Shown: positions 26,211-35,292 of the stretch, in pieces
How positions within the stretch are numbered: position 1 is the stretch's first letter
Layout: every line of letters starts with the position of its first letter
Assembly (NCBI RefSeq): GCF_024494685.1
Contig: NZ_JANHDM010000004.1
Span: forward strand, 1-64,000
Source: Halorubrum rubrum
GTDB lineage: Archaea; Halobacteriota; Halobacteria; Halobacteriales; Haloferacaceae
Direction: 5' to 3'
DNA length: 64,000 nt
The notes under the pieces: model-generated
Seen by the model: the letters and a program-made list of their open reading frames with translations, nothing else
Told to the model about the DNA's origin: nothing
Database searches by the model: none
Position numbers and translations under genes: made by a program

Positions 26211-27065
26211 TCAGTCGTCGGCGGGCGCAGCGCCGGGCGTCGCCGCGCCGAGCCCGGAGGCCATCCCCGCGACGACGGTCTCGTTGCCGGCGACCCACCG
26301 GAGCAGCAGGAACGCGAAGACGTACTTCGCGACGATGTCCATGCCGCTGTACGCCCACGAGGTGATCGCGACGTCGAGCACCGCGAACCCCTCCGCGCCG
26401 AGCGCCCAGAAGATCGGGTAGCCGAGCCACAACACCACGGTCAGTACTTTCAGCGTGTCGAAGATGTCCGCCGTGCCGGCCGCCTCGGCGTCGGCGGACC
26501 ACTCGACGAGGAGAACGTACAGCACCACGGCGAAGAACGCGCAGCTGACCGCGTACCAGAACCAGCGGAGCGCGTACGAGGACGTGGTCAACGCGGCCGC
26601 CAGTCCCGTGACGCACATCCCGATGTCGGCCACGATCGCCGTGAACAGCTTGGTGACGTTCGACCCGGCGAGCAGCCCGAGCGCGAGCAGGATCATCGGC
26701 GTCGACAGCGCCCACGTGAGGTACCGCCCCCACATCGTGAGCACCTCCTCGCCGGCGAGCCTGTGACCGGCCGGCATCTCGAGGAAGCTCACCGTGAGCC
26801 CGGAGGCCAGTCCCAGGTAGCTCGAGATGGAGACGAGCGGGACCATGAGCGTCGCGACGAAGATGAGCTGTGCGCGCGGGTCCTCGACGGTTCGACCCAT
26901 GTAGACGAAAAGCAGGATCGACAGCCCCGCGAGCGCGATGTTCGCCCAGAAGGAGAGGTTCAACAGCTGATCGGCTCGTATCTCTCGATACACCTCGGTC
27001 TGTGTCATCTCCAAGGGGAGGGCCTGTGACGCCACCGTCAGGTCAGCCGCGGCTATCTCTATCAT
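26211..27065 (-). CDS. hop: Halorhodopsin (light-driven chloride pump)
   Basis: The 284-aa protein is a seven-helix microbial rhodopsin. Helix C reads GRYLTWALSTPMILLALGLL, with threonine and alanine at the positions where proton pumps have aspartates, which marks a chloride pump. The GSNVTKLFTAIVADIGMC and AGTADIFDTLKVLTVV segments also match halorhodopsin. The retinal lysine is in MDIVAKYVFAF in helix G. The N-terminal LPLEMTQTEVYREIRADQ is the usual extracellular cap. It stands alone, with the stop 19 bp from the convergent infB stop. Confidence 0.95.
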   Translation of the reverse strand: MIEIAAADLTVASQALPLEMTQTEVYREIRADQLLNLSFWANIALAGLSILLFVYMGRTVEDPRAQLIFVATLMVPLVSISSYLGLASGLTVSFLEMPAGHRLAGEEVLTMWGRYLTWALSTPMILLALGLLAGSNVTKLFTAIVADIGMCVTGLAAALTTSSYALRWFWYAVSCAFFAVVLYVLLVEWSADAEAAGTADIFDTLKVLTVVLWLGYPIFWALGAEGFAVLDVAITSWAYSGMDIVAKYVFAFLLLRWVAGNETVVAGMASGLGAATPGAAPADD

Positions 27066-27222
27066 ACGGTATCCTCAGGTTAGCGGGAAACGGCTTAACC
27101 GATGTACCCAACCAGTGTGGTGTTCGACCGGAAGTCGGGGACTGCGAGGCGGTCGTCGGGAGCGGTTCCCGTTCGACGGGGCCAACCGCGGTATTGAAAC
27201 GGCCGAAACTCCGAGGGCGAGT

Positions 27223-27636
27223 ATGTACCGGAGACGGTTCCTGGAGCGTGCCGGCGCGGCCGGCGTCGCGGTCGGGACCTCGCTCTCGCTCGCCGGCTGT
27301 CTCGCGGACCAGTACGACGTCGGGATGACCGCGACCGGGTTCGTTCCGGACGAGATAACCGTCGAAGTCGGAGACCGCGTCGTCTGGGAGAACACGAGCG
27401 TCCGCGGACACACCGTGACCGCCTACGAGGACGCGATCCCCGAGGAGGCCGACTACTTCGCCTCCGGCGGGTTCGAGACCGAGGCCGCCGCCCGCGAGGC
27501 GTGGTCGGACTTCGGCGGCCGCCTCGAGAACGGCGATCGGTTCTCACACACGTTCTCGGTCCCCGGTCGGTACGACTACGTCTGTATTCCCCACGAGACG
27601 GGCGGGATGGTCGGAGCCGTGGTCGTCGAGGGGTGA
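27223..27636 (+). CDS. Halocyanin-like blue copper lipoprotein
   Basis: The 137-aa protein starts with a Tat signal (RRRFLERAG) and lipobox (SLAGC, cysteine about residue 26), so it should be lipid-anchored outside the membrane. The plastocyanin-type fold carries the copper ligands: His in VRGHTVT, then Cys, His and Met in YVCIPHETGGM. It would carry electrons to a terminal oxidase. The start at 27223 places the twin arginines near the N-terminus. The next two genes handle copper, which fits a shared role. Confidence 0.9.
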   Translation: MYRRRFLERAGAAGVAVGTSLSLAGCLADQYDVGMTATGFVPDEITVEVGDRVVWENTSVRGHTVTAYEDAIPEEADYFASGGFETEAAAREAWSDFGGRLENGDRFSHTFSVPGRYDYVCIPHETGGMVGAVVVEG

Positions 27637-27737
27637 CCCGGCGTCGGGGAACCGGCTGACGGCACTCCCCGTCACCGGCCGGTCGGAGCCGACGAAACCC
27701 ATTAGCGCACGCGCGCCCAACCCACGATGACCACGCG

Positions 27738-28691
27738 ATGGACCCATCCAGTCTGCTCGGCGTCGACGTCCTGTTGTTCCTCGCGATCGGCCTGCTCGGC
27801 GGGGCCCACTGTATCGGGATGTGCGGGCCGCTCGTGACGACGTACGCGGCCCGGATGGACCCAGACGCGGGCCGGACCGACGGCGGGAGGCACGGGTCGG
27901 GCGCGGCGGACGGCGGCGCGAGCGGCGCGGCGACGACCCGGACAGACCGCGACGCCCGCGGCGGCCACCTCACCACCTACGAGGTGCGCCAGCACGCGCT
28001 GTTCAACCTCGGCCGGACGGCGAGTTACGCGCTGATAGGGACGGCGCTCGGCGCGCTCGGCGGGGTCGTCCTCGTGACGACCGCGACGATCACGGGCACC
28101 GCGGGGACGATCCGCGGCGTCGTCGGCCTCGGGGTCGGCGCGCTCGTGATGGCCGTCGGGATCCGGTACGTCCTCGGCGGCGCGACCGGCGGCGTCCACC
28201 TTCCGGGCCTCCAGCGGGTCACGGGGTGGCTGACCGGCCGCGTCGACCGGCTCGCGAACGGACCGGGGATCGTCGCGCTCGGCGCGGTCCACGGCCTCCT
28301 CCCCTGCCCGATCCTCTACCCGGCGTACCTGTACGCGTTCGCCAGCGGGTCGGCCCTGTCGGGCGGACTGGCGCTGGCCGCGCTCGGCGTCGGGACGATG
28401 CCCGCGGTGTTCCTCTACGGTACCCTGATCGGGAGCGTCGACGCGGTCCACCGCCGGCGGGTCCACCGCCTGCTCGGGGTCGCGTTCCTCGCGCTCGGGT
28501 ACGTCCTGTTCGCGCACGGGCTGCTGTCGCTCGGGATCCACGTCCCGCATCCGCGGCTTCCGTTCTGGAACCCGCTCGACGCGGGGATGGGCGCGATGAC
28601 CGTGATGGACTGGACGGCAGGGATGGACTGGACGGCAGGGATGGACTGGACGGGCGGAACGAGCGGAACGGCCGGCCATGGGGGTGGCTGA
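27738..28691 (+). CDS. Sulfite exporter TauE/SafE-type membrane protein
   Basis: The 317-aa protein has about six membrane helices. The motifs GGAHCIGMCGPLVT (about residue 22) and VHGLLPCPILYPAYLY (about 187) are those of the DsbD-like cytochrome biogenesis branch of this family, often next to copper ATPases. A hydrophilic loop (about 42-80) is rich in Gly and Asp. The C-terminus has three copies of MDWT(A/G)G, encoded by 18-bp repeats at 28606-28653. Its last 14 bases overlap the P-type ATPase start, so they form an operon. Copper delivery to oxidases is the likely context. Confidence 0.8.
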   Translation: MDPSSLLGVDVLLFLAIGLLGGAHCIGMCGPLVTTYAARMDPDAGRTDGGRHGSGAADGGASGAATTRTDRDARGGHLTTYEVRQHALFNLGRTASYALIGTALGALGGVVLVTTATITGTAGTIRGVVGLGVGALVMAVGIRYVLGGATGGVHLPGLQRVTGWLTGRVDRLANGPGIVALGAVHGLLPCPILYPAYLYAFASGSALSGGLALAALGVGTMPAVFLYGTLIGSVDAVHRRRVHRLLGVAFLALGYVLFAHGLLSLGIHVPHPRLPFWNPLDAGMGAMTVMDWTAGMDWTAGMDWTGGTSGTAGHGGG

Positions 28692-31287
28692 GGTGGCCGA
28701 ACCCGCCGATCGCTCCGCCGGAGCCGCTCCCGACTGTACGCTCTGTGACCTCCCGACCGAGGGCGTCGACGTCGTCGACGACGACGGCAACCGCTTCTGC
28801 TGTGTCGGCTGTCGGGACGTGTACGACGCGCTCGGCGACGTCGACGTGGACGCCGAGGACGTCGCGGCGCGGCGGGACCGGAACGGCGAAGGGGGCGACG
28901 CCTCGGACGACGCCGCCGGCGACGACGCCGTCCCGGCCGACCACGAGGCGACGTTCCTCGAGGTGGACGGGATGCACTGTGCGACCTGCGAGGCGTTCAT
29001 CGAGACGGTCGCGACCGACACGGAGGGCGTGAGCGCCGCGAGCGCCAGCTACGTCACCGACACGGTTCGGATCGACCACGACCCCGAGAGCGTCTCCGCG
29101 GACGGCCTCGCGGACACCGTGAGCGGGCTCGGTTACAGCGCGTACTCCCGCGACGACGCCTTCTCGCGGCGGCAGTCGAGCAACATGGCGACCGCGCGAC
29201 TCGCGATCGGCGTGCTCGTCGGGATGGCGGTGATGCTCCAGTACGTCGTGTTGATCTACCCGACGTACTTCGCGTTCCCCTTCTACAACGAGCGGACCCT
29301 CGAGTACCTCAATCAGGCGATGTCGTCGACGTCGGGGACGTACTTCTTCATCGTGATCGGCGTGTTGACGACGATCGTCCTCCTCGTCACCGGCAAGCCG
29401 ATCCTCAGGGGGGCGTACGTGAGCGCGCGAACGCGATCGCCGAACATGGACCTGCTCGTGGCGATCGCCGCCGTCAGCGCGTACCTCTACAGCACGCTGG
29501 CGGTCGCGCTGCTTCCCGACCCCTCCATCTACTACGACGTGACGGTCGCGATAATCGTGATCGTCACCGTCGGCAACCACTACGAGTCCTCGGTCAAACG
29601 GCGGGCGACCGAGCTGCTCTCCGATCTCACCGCGGTCCAGGTCGACACCGCGAGGCGGGTTGGCCGGGCGGGAGAGGGGGAACACGACGAGAACGGGTCC
29701 GACGGCGAGCCGACCGAGGTCGCGCTCGACGCGCTGGAGCCGGGCGACCGCGTCCTCGTCCGCGCGGGCGAGCGGGTCCCGGTCGACGGCGAGGTCCTCG
29801 AGGGCGACGCCGCGGTCGACGAGTCGGTCGTGACGGGGGAGTCGATGCCCGTCCGCAAGGAGCCGGGCGACGCGGTCGTCGGCGGCTCCGTCGTCGCCGA
29901 CGGGTCGCTGACGGTCGCCGTGGGCGAGAACGCGAGCTCCAGTCTCGACCGCGTCGCGGAGCTCGTCTGGGACCTCCAGAGCGGGAACCACGGGGTCCAG
30001 AAGCTCGCCGACCGGCTCGCGACCGTCTTCGTCCCCGTGGTGCTCGCGATCGCGGTCGTCGCCGCCGCGGCCAACCTCGCGCTCGGCAACGGGGTCGCGA
30101 CCGCGATGCTCGTCGGGCTCACGGTGCTCATCGTCTCGTGTCCGTGCGCGCTCGGGCTCGCGACCCCGCTCGCGGTCGCCGCCGGGCTCCGCGACGCGCT
30201 CGAGCGCTCCATCGTCGTCTTCGACGACACCGTCTTCGAGCGGATCCGCGGGGCCGACACCGTCGTCTTCGACAAGACCGGCACGCTCACCACCGGCGAG
30301 ATGCGGCTCCTCGAGCGCGACGTCGACGACGACCTGCTCGCGCTCGCCTCGGCGCTCGAGTCGCGCTCGGCGCACCCGGTCGGGCGGGCGATCGCGGCGG
30401 CGCGGGCGGACGGGGCGGACGGGACCGGCCACGGGGGAGACGCCGGGAGCGGAGCCGTCTCCGCCGACGGCGGAACGGTGGCCGAGGGAGCGACCGACGA
30501 CGCCGACCGCGACGCCGCGCCCTCCGACGCGTCCGACGCGGACGAGCCGACCGTCGAGGGCTTCGAGAGCCACGCGCGGGGCGTCTCCGGCGTCGTCGAC
30601 GGGACCGAGGTCGTCGTCGGCCACCCGGACCTGTTCGACGAGCGGGGCTGGGCGGTGCCGGAGGCGGTCCGCGAGGCGGTCGCGGTCGCCCGTGACGTGG
30701 GACGCGTCCCGGTCGCGGTCGGGCGCGACGGCGCGGCCGAGGGCGTCGTCGTCGTCGGCGACGAGCTGCGCGAGGGGTGGGAGGAGACGGTGACCGCGCT
30801 CGCCGACTCGGGCGTCGAGGTGGTCGTCCTGACGGGCGACGACGCGCGCGCGGCGACCGTCTTCCGCGAGCACGACGCAGTCTCGTCGGTGTTCGCGGGG
30901 GTTCCCCCGGAGGGGAAAGCCGAGACGGTCGAGCGGCTGAAGGGTCGCGGGCGGACCGTGATGGTCGGCGACGGCACGAACGACGCGCCCGCGCTCGCGG
31001 CCGCGGACCTCGGCATCGCGCTCGGGGGCGGCACGGCCATGGCGGCCGACGCGGCCGACGTGGCGATCGTCGACGACGACCTCGCGTCCGTCGAGACGGT
31101 CTTCGCGCTGTCGCGGGCGGCGGGCCGGCGCGTGAAGGGGAACATCGGGTGGGCGTTCCTGTACAACGCGGTCGCGGTCCCGCTCGCGGTGACCGGCCTC
31201 CTGAACCCGCTCTTCGCCGCGGTCGCGATGGGCCTGTCGAGCCTGCTCGTGGTGACGAACTCCTCGCGGCCGCTGTTGAAGGAGTGA
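28678..31287 (+). CDS. Copper-transporting P-type ATPase
   Basis: This 869-aa P1B ATPase exports copper or loads it onto oxidases. From the N-terminus: a cysteine-rich module (CTLCDLPTEG, FCCVGCRDVYDAL, about 19-52), a heavy-metal-associated domain (DGMHCATCEAF, about 97), eight membrane helices with the CPC ion motif (VSCPCALGLATP, about 486), DKTGTL (about 532) and GDGTNDAPAL (about 764). The extra cysteine-rich module before the HMA domain is typical of FixI/CcoI-like pumps. An acidic insert of about 45 residues follows the SAHPVGRA motif. It overlaps the TauE/SafE gene by 14 bp. Confidence 0.92.
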   Translation: MGVAEVAEPADRSAGAAPDCTLCDLPTEGVDVVDDDGNRFCCVGCRDVYDALGDVDVDAEDVAARRDRNGEGGDASDDAAGDDAVPADHEATFLEVDGMHCATCEAFIETVATDTEGVSAASASYVTDTVRIDHDPESVSADGLADTVSGLGYSAYSRDDAFSRRQSSNMATARLAIGVLVGMAVMLQYVVLIYPTYFAFPFYNERTLEYLNQAMSSTSGTYFFIVIGVLTTIVLLVTGKPILRGAYVSARTRSPNMDLLVAIAAVSAYLYSTLAVALLPDPSIYYDVTVAIIVIVTVGNHYESSVKRRATELLSDLTAVQVDTARRVGRAGEGEHDENGSDGEPTEVALDALEPGDRVLVRAGERVPVDGEVLEGDAAVDESVVTGESMPVRKEPGDAVVGGSVVADGSLTVAVGENASSSLDRVAELVWDLQSGNHGVQKLADRLATVFVPVVLAIAVVAAAANLALGNGVATAMLVGLTVLIVSCPCALGLATPLAVAAGLRDALERSIVVFDDTVFERIRGADTVVFDKTGTLTTGEMRLLERDVDDDLLALASALESRSAHPVGRAIAAARADGADGTGHGGDAGSGAVSADGGTVAEGATDDADRDAAPSDASDADEPTVEGFESHARGVSGVVDGTEVVVGHPDLFDERGWAVPEAVREAVAVARDVGRVPVAVGRDGAAEGVVVVGDELREGWEETVTALADSGVEVVVLTGDDARAATVFREHDAVSSVFAGVPPEGKAETVERLKGRGRTVMVGDGTNDAPALAAADLGIALGGGTAMAADAADVAIVDDDLASVETVFALSRAAGRRVKGNIGWAFLYNAVAVPLAVTGLLNPLFAAVAMGLSSLLVVTNSSRPLLKE

Positions 31288-31296
31288 GGATGGCGG

Positions 31297-31325
31297 GTCG
31301 AGCGTCGGGCTCGTTTTTGCTCGAC
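31297..31325 (+). terminator. Probable terminator of the copper operon
   Basis: GTCGAGC (31297-31303) and GCTCGAC (31319-31325) form a 7-bp stem around a loop ending in TTTTT, 10 bp after the ATPase stop. The T run lies in the loop rather than after the stem, so the termination may depend on the T tract itself, as is usual in archaea. Confidence 0.4.
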
Positions 31326-31390
31326 GCTTCGGATCGATGTCGTTTCTGACGCGTCCACCTGCGGAACTGATGTGAACGGTTCTAACGCGC

Positions 31391-31431
31391 CGTTTTCAGA
31401 ACCGAAAACGAGCGTCTGACCACCGTCAGAC
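31391..31431. promoter_or_regulatory. Two adjacent perfect palindromes upstream of the S-layer gene
   Basis: CGTTTTC-N6-GAAAACG (31391-31410) and GTCTGAC-CACC-GTCAGAC (31414-31431) lie next to each other, about 50 bp upstream of the S-layer TATA box. They may be operators or RNA hairpins ending upstream transcription. Neither has a T tract after it, so a regulatory role is more likely. Confidence 0.4.
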
Positions 31432-31476
31432 TGCCTTGTGTCGCGTTCACACACCCCGACGAGTTCACACAAAGCA

Positions 31477-31651
31477 TTTATACTGAACCCTACAACACAC
31501 GGTCGCAACCCCTATCCGAAATGCGTCAGTGGACGAGTACTCCCCGACCGAGTCCGGCCGCACAACGAGACGTGGTAGGCGACGACGACCGGGCGCGTCA
31601 CGGAGGTCAGGAGAAAGCCGCTGATGCGACGCAGAACGAAACACAACAACA
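31477..31651 (+). promoter_or_regulatory. S-layer gene promoter and leader
   Basis: A clear TATA box, CATTTATACT (31476-31485), should start transcription near 31508-31512, giving a 5' untranslated leader of about 140 nt before the ATG at 31652. Long leaders are known for haloarchaeal S-layer mRNAs. The leader ends in an A-rich GAAACACAACAACAATG, which lacks a strong Shine-Dalgarno sequence. Confidence 0.6.
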
Positions 31652-34600
31652 ATGACAAACGAAACAAACACACGCAAGAAGGCTAGCGCGGTCTTCTTCA
31701 GCCTGGTCATGGTACTCTCCGTGACTGCGGTTGGCTTCGCTGGCTTTGCCGGGTCCGCAGCGGCCCTCGGAGCCAACGACGGCTATGTCGATATTGATGG
31801 AGACCAAGTCCAAGGAAGTGTCGTCTTCCAGGGTCAGAACGTCTACCTCGTCGGTGACTCGGTAGACTCCGCGTATAACGACGACTCTGTAAGCAATACT
31901 GTCAACCTGCGTCGGGCTACTAACTACGACGATGAAGGTGACACAGTCACAAACAGCCAGCAGGTCGAGCAGCTTGAGATCGAAGAGTTAACCGAGGACT
32001 TCCCGCAGGATGTGCGAGATGCAGCTAATGCGGGCGATGCTGTCGTCGAGATCGACACGGACGATCTCGAAGCTGACGACTACTTCGTCCGTGGTGCCGG
32101 AGATCTCGCGACGAACCCTGAGCAGAGTGAAACCTTCGAGGTCACGGTACAGGACCTCTCCACTGAGTTCGACGACGAGGAAGTCACTGACGAAGGTTCG
32201 AACGCAGTGACCGAGCTCGACATCAGCTCCGACCGTGGAGCGTACTCGATGAACGCGAGTGCTGACGGCGATCTCAGTGAAACGGAACTCGTTAACCTCT
32301 TCGTTACTGGTGAGAACGTGGATGTTAACGATGATGGGTACATTACTGACGAGTTCGACGCAGACGAGGAAGTCACTGTACAGGATGTCCGTGACTACCT
32401 CATCGCTGCGCGTGATAAGGTGTCTGTCGACGACGCTGGTAACCCGGTTCTTGAGAACCCTGACGAAGAAATCGAAGTTGACGACGAAGATACCGGTGTC
32501 ACCCTGACCGAACTCGTCGAAACGGATGCTAATCCGTTCGGTGTTGTCGCGTACAATACCGACGAGGAAGATGCTGACGAGCAGGTCGCTCTGTATAATC
32601 AGGGCGACACCGCCCAGGACGTCTCGTTCAATGGCGTCGACACGGACGAGTACGAGTTCACCTTCGAAGTCGGTGACACCGAAGCAGAGGACAGCGCGTC
32701 CATCACGGTGAACGAGCAAGACACGACCGGTGACTTCAGTCAGGGTGTCTACACCCAGGCTGCGGGTGACATCGCGAACATGACGCTCGAGCTCGAAGAC
32801 ACCGACGACGCGTACGTCCAGATCGGTGACGAAGAATCCGGATTCATCGATGTCCTCTACGTGGAGGACGACGACGATGACGGCGAAGTCACCTTCCAGG
32901 TCAACACCCGGACGCTCGGTACCAGTGCCGACTACGATGATGTCTACGACTCTGAAGAGGACATCGTCGAGAGTGAGATCCACTCTGATGGTGGACTTGG
33001 GGACGATGCGCCCGTCTACCAGGACGAGGACGAAAACCTCCTCGGCGATGAGGGCAACTTCAACGACTACCTCAACGAGTTGGATCTGATCGATGATGAG
33101 GAAGACGGAACGGACCAGCTGGTCCGGCCGCTCCAGCCCACGAACTACGAGGTTGCTGCGAACGGGAACGACGTCTTCATCGTGAACGACGACGAGGAAT
33201 CCGAGCTCGACAACGAGGTCGACCTCGCGACGCTCGAACTGACGGAGCCCGGCGTCGGCGACATCCAGACGTGGACGGCCCCGTCCGGGAACGCTGACGA
33301 CGACACCGAGCTTCAGGACGTTCTCGACACCGTGAACGAGACGGACGAGATCGCCGAGGATGACCGCCTGGTCATTCAGGCCGAGGCGAACGGTATCTAC
33401 GGCCACATGGTCCAGATCGAGGACTTCGACGCGCTCGACGACGGGTTCAGCGCGGGCACCCTCGACGAGATCGACACCCGCACGGGTGAAGGTGTGAACA
33501 TCGAGATCGAGGCCGACGACGCGACCGGAAACCAGGACGCGACATCGCTCAATCTCGCTGACGCATCTGAGAACGACATCCTCGTGCTCGTCGACAACGA
33601 GAACGGGCAGATGTACATCATCGCGGACACGAGTTCCAGCGGCACCTTCGACGGCGACCTCGATCCGGACGCCGAGTTCACGGCCGAGATCGAGTACGAG
33701 GGTGACGAGGACAATCGGTTCGAATTCGATGAGGACGGTAACGGTATCCTCGGTGGAGCTGGCGGCGACCAAGACGAGGCTGCCTTCCCGTACTTCCCGG
33801 CCGAGGACGACGTGACGCAGACGTCGACGGCCGAGTTCACGATCGCCGACCGCGACGCGACCTTCGACAACGTCGACGGTGACGAAGTCCAGGTCGCACT
33901 CGGCGAGGAATCCACCGTCAGCGGCATGACGAACGTTGCACCCGGCTCGGACGCCAGCGTGCGCATCCAGTCCGATGAGGGCGTCACGCCCTCGTTCGTC
34001 GAAACGACTGACGTCGAGATCAACGAGGACGGCGAGTTCAGCGGCGAGTTCGACGTGAGCGCTCAGTCCGTCAACGACACGGGCGAGGTCAGCTTCCGTG
34101 TCGCCGGTAGCTCCATCGCCGACTCGGACATGCGGATCGTCGAGACGGTCGGCGAGCCCGCTAACTTCGAAGTCTCCGACCTCGACCCGCAGGACGTGAC
34201 CGTCACGCAGGGTGACGCGATCGACGTCTCCGCGACGATCGAGAACACCGGCGAGAACTCGGCCACGCAGACGGTCGAGTTCCAGGTCGACGGTGACGCG
34301 GTCGCCGATCAGGACGTCGAGCTCGACGGCGGCGAGGACACCACGGTCGAGTTCACGGACATCGACACGTCCAGTCTCGACCCCGGTGACTACGAGCACG
34401 GCGTCTTCACCGACGACGACAGCCAGACGGCCACGCTGACGGTCGAAGAGGCTGACGACGGCGGTGACGACGACGGTGAGACCGACGACGGCGAAACCGA
34501 CGACGGCGAGACTGACGACGGCGAGACCGACGACGGCGAGACCGACGACGGTGAGGCCGACGACGGTGAGGCCGACGACGGTGAGGCCGACGACGGCGAA

Positions 34601-34723
34601 GCCGACGACGGTGAAGGTGACGACGGTGAGGAGACCGACGACAGCACGCCCGGCTTCGGCGCGCTCGTCGCTCTCGTCGCCCTCGTCGCCGCTGCCCTGC
34701 TCGCGACGCGGCGTCGCGACTAA
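31652..34723 (+). CDS. csg: S-layer glycoprotein with PGF-CTERM anchor
   Basis: The 1023-aa protein forms the cell wall. It has a signal peptide (about 1-38, RKKASAVFFSLVMVLSVTAVGF), an S-layer N-terminal domain starting GYVDIDGDQVQGSVVFQGQNVY, very acidic beta-rich domains, and several NxS/T sites for N-glycosylation. A CARDB-like domain (about 825-925) is followed by a repeat of DDGE(T/A) units and the tail TPGFGALVALVALVAAALLA plus RRRD, cut and lipidated by archaeosortase. The acidic repeat replaces the threonine-rich O-glycosylated stalk of Haloferax. The first third is noticeably less GC-rich than the end. Confidence 0.92.
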   Translation: MTNETNTRKKASAVFFSLVMVLSVTAVGFAGFAGSAAALGANDGYVDIDGDQVQGSVVFQGQNVYLVGDSVDSAYNDDSVSNTVNLRRATNYDDEGDTVTNSQQVEQLEIEELTEDFPQDVRDAANAGDAVVEIDTDDLEADDYFVRGAGDLATNPEQSETFEVTVQDLSTEFDDEEVTDEGSNAVTELDISSDRGAYSMNASADGDLSETELVNLFVTGENVDVNDDGYITDEFDADEEVTVQDVRDYLIAARDKVSVDDAGNPVLENPDEEIEVDDEDTGVTLTELVETDANPFGVVAYNTDEEDADEQVALYNQGDTAQDVSFNGVDTDEYEFTFEVGDTEAEDSASITVNEQDTTGDFSQGVYTQAAGDIANMTLELEDTDDAYVQIGDEESGFIDVLYVEDDDDDGEVTFQVNTRTLGTSADYDDVYDSEEDIVESEIHSDGGLGDDAPVYQDEDENLLGDEGNFNDYLNELDLIDDEEDGTDQLVRPLQPTNYEVAANGNDVFIVNDDEESELDNEVDLATLELTEPGVGDIQTWTAPSGNADDDTELQDVLDTVNETDEIAEDDRLVIQAEANGIYGHMVQIEDFDALDDGFSAGTLDEIDTRTGEGVNIEIEADDATGNQDATSLNLADASENDILVLVDNENGQMYIIADTSSSGTFDGDLDPDAEFTAEIEYEGDEDNRFEFDEDGNGILGGAGGDQDEAAFPYFPAEDDVTQTSTAEFTIADRDATFDNVDGDEVQVALGEESTVSGMTNVAPGSDASVRIQSDEGVTPSFVETTDVEINEDGEFSGEFDVSAQSVNDTGEVSFRVAGSSIADSDMRIVETVGEPANFEVSDLDPQDVTVTQGDAIDVSATIENTGENSATQTVEFQVDGDAVADQDVELDGGEDTTVEFTDIDTSSLDPGDYEHGVFTDDDSQTATLTVEEADDGGDDDGETDDGETDDGETDDGETDDGETDDGEADDGEADDGEADDGEADDGEGDDGEETDDSTPGFGALVALVALVAAALLATRRRD
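34468..34641 (+). repeat. 15-bp tandem repeats coding DDGE(T/A) stalk
   Basis: About eleven units of GACGACGGYGARRCC encode the pentapeptide DDGET or DDGEA just before the PGF-CTERM tail of the S-layer protein. The units vary at third codon positions. Being in frame, the array can change length by slippage or recombination without breaking the gene. Confidence 0.85.
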
Positions 34724-34862
34724 GGCAGCCACCTCGCTCGAGTAACCACCGGCTCCGCGCCGGTCATTCGCGGAACTTCTTTATCGCGACGCTACCCCGA
34801 CCAGCGGCGGTGCTCGGTCGGACCAGTTCTCTCCTACTCGTGACGAGAGGGGTGGCGACGAA

Positions 34863-34891
34863 CCTATGTGTGTGTAGGATCTACACATAGG
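34863..34891. promoter_or_regulatory. Palindromic operator in front of the VapBC-like pair
   Basis: CCTATGTGT and ACACATAGG form 9-bp arms around an inner perfect palindrome TGTGTAG-GAT-CTACACA (34871-34887). The site ends 3 bp before the ATG at 34895, so a bound repressor would block the start of translation or transcription. Toxin-antitoxin operons are usually controlled this way by their own antitoxin. Confidence 0.65.
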
Positions 34892-34894
34892 CCG

Positions 34895-35290
34895 ATGGCC
34901 GAAGAAAAAACTCGCGTCGATTTCAACGCCCCGAAATCCCTCATCGAACGGGCCGACAGCGTCGTCGAGATCCTCGACGTTTCACGGACGCGCCTCCTCA
35001 TCGATGCCCTCGAGGAGGAACTCGAAGCGCTCGCGAACGACGAGAAGTTCCGCCGGCGTCTCGGTGACGCCTACTACGACGGCCGCGTCGACTACGAGAC
35101 CGTCGAAACGGTTCTCGGCCGTGAGGAAGCACTCCGAATGAAGCTCCTCCGCGAATCGATCGATCGGACTCCTCTTGAGCCTCGACTCGAAGACGATCTC
35201 CCGAGTGACGATGCCTTCTACGACGGCGAGATCCCGGAATGGACGGATTCTGCCTCGTCCGAATCTTCGGACGACGAGTCGCACGCCTGA
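34895..35290 (+). CDS. Ribbon-helix-helix antitoxin-like protein
   Basis: The 131-aa protein has an N-terminal segment RVDFNAPKSLIERADSVVEILDVSRTRLLIDAL that fits a ribbon-helix-helix DNA-binding fold, then a long acidic C-terminal region (about 55-131) that could wrap a toxin. I chose the ATG at 34895 because the one at 34868 lies inside the palindromic operator. It ends 2 bp before the PIN-domain gene. Pairing, operator and spacing together point to a VapB-type antitoxin; the family is not otherwise identified. Confidence 0.75.
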   Translation: MAEEKTRVDFNAPKSLIERADSVVEILDVSRTRLLIDALEEELEALANDEKFRRRLGDAYYDGRVDYETVETVLGREEALRMKLLRESIDRTPLEPRLEDDLPSDDAFYDGEIPEWTDSASSESSDDESHA

Positions 35291-35292
35291 GG

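Noticed and set aside
26211-27065. Bacteriorhodopsin or sensory rhodopsin
   Set aside because: Helix C lacks both proton-pump aspartates and has threonine and alanine instead, and flanking segments match halorhodopsin.
28219-30873. An 884-codon open frame opposite the copper ATPase
   Set aside because: Shadow of a certain gene; composition is low-complexity with no domain.
34468-34641. 15-bp repeats as a possible origin iteron or CRISPR
   Set aside because: They are in-frame codons for the acidic stalk of the S-layer protein and vary at third positions.
31988-34732. A 914-codon open frame antisense to the S-layer gene
   Set aside because: It is a shadow of the GAC/GAG-rich coding strand; the translation is a Val/Asp/Leu/Arg-rich string without any family motif, and the sense gene is certain.
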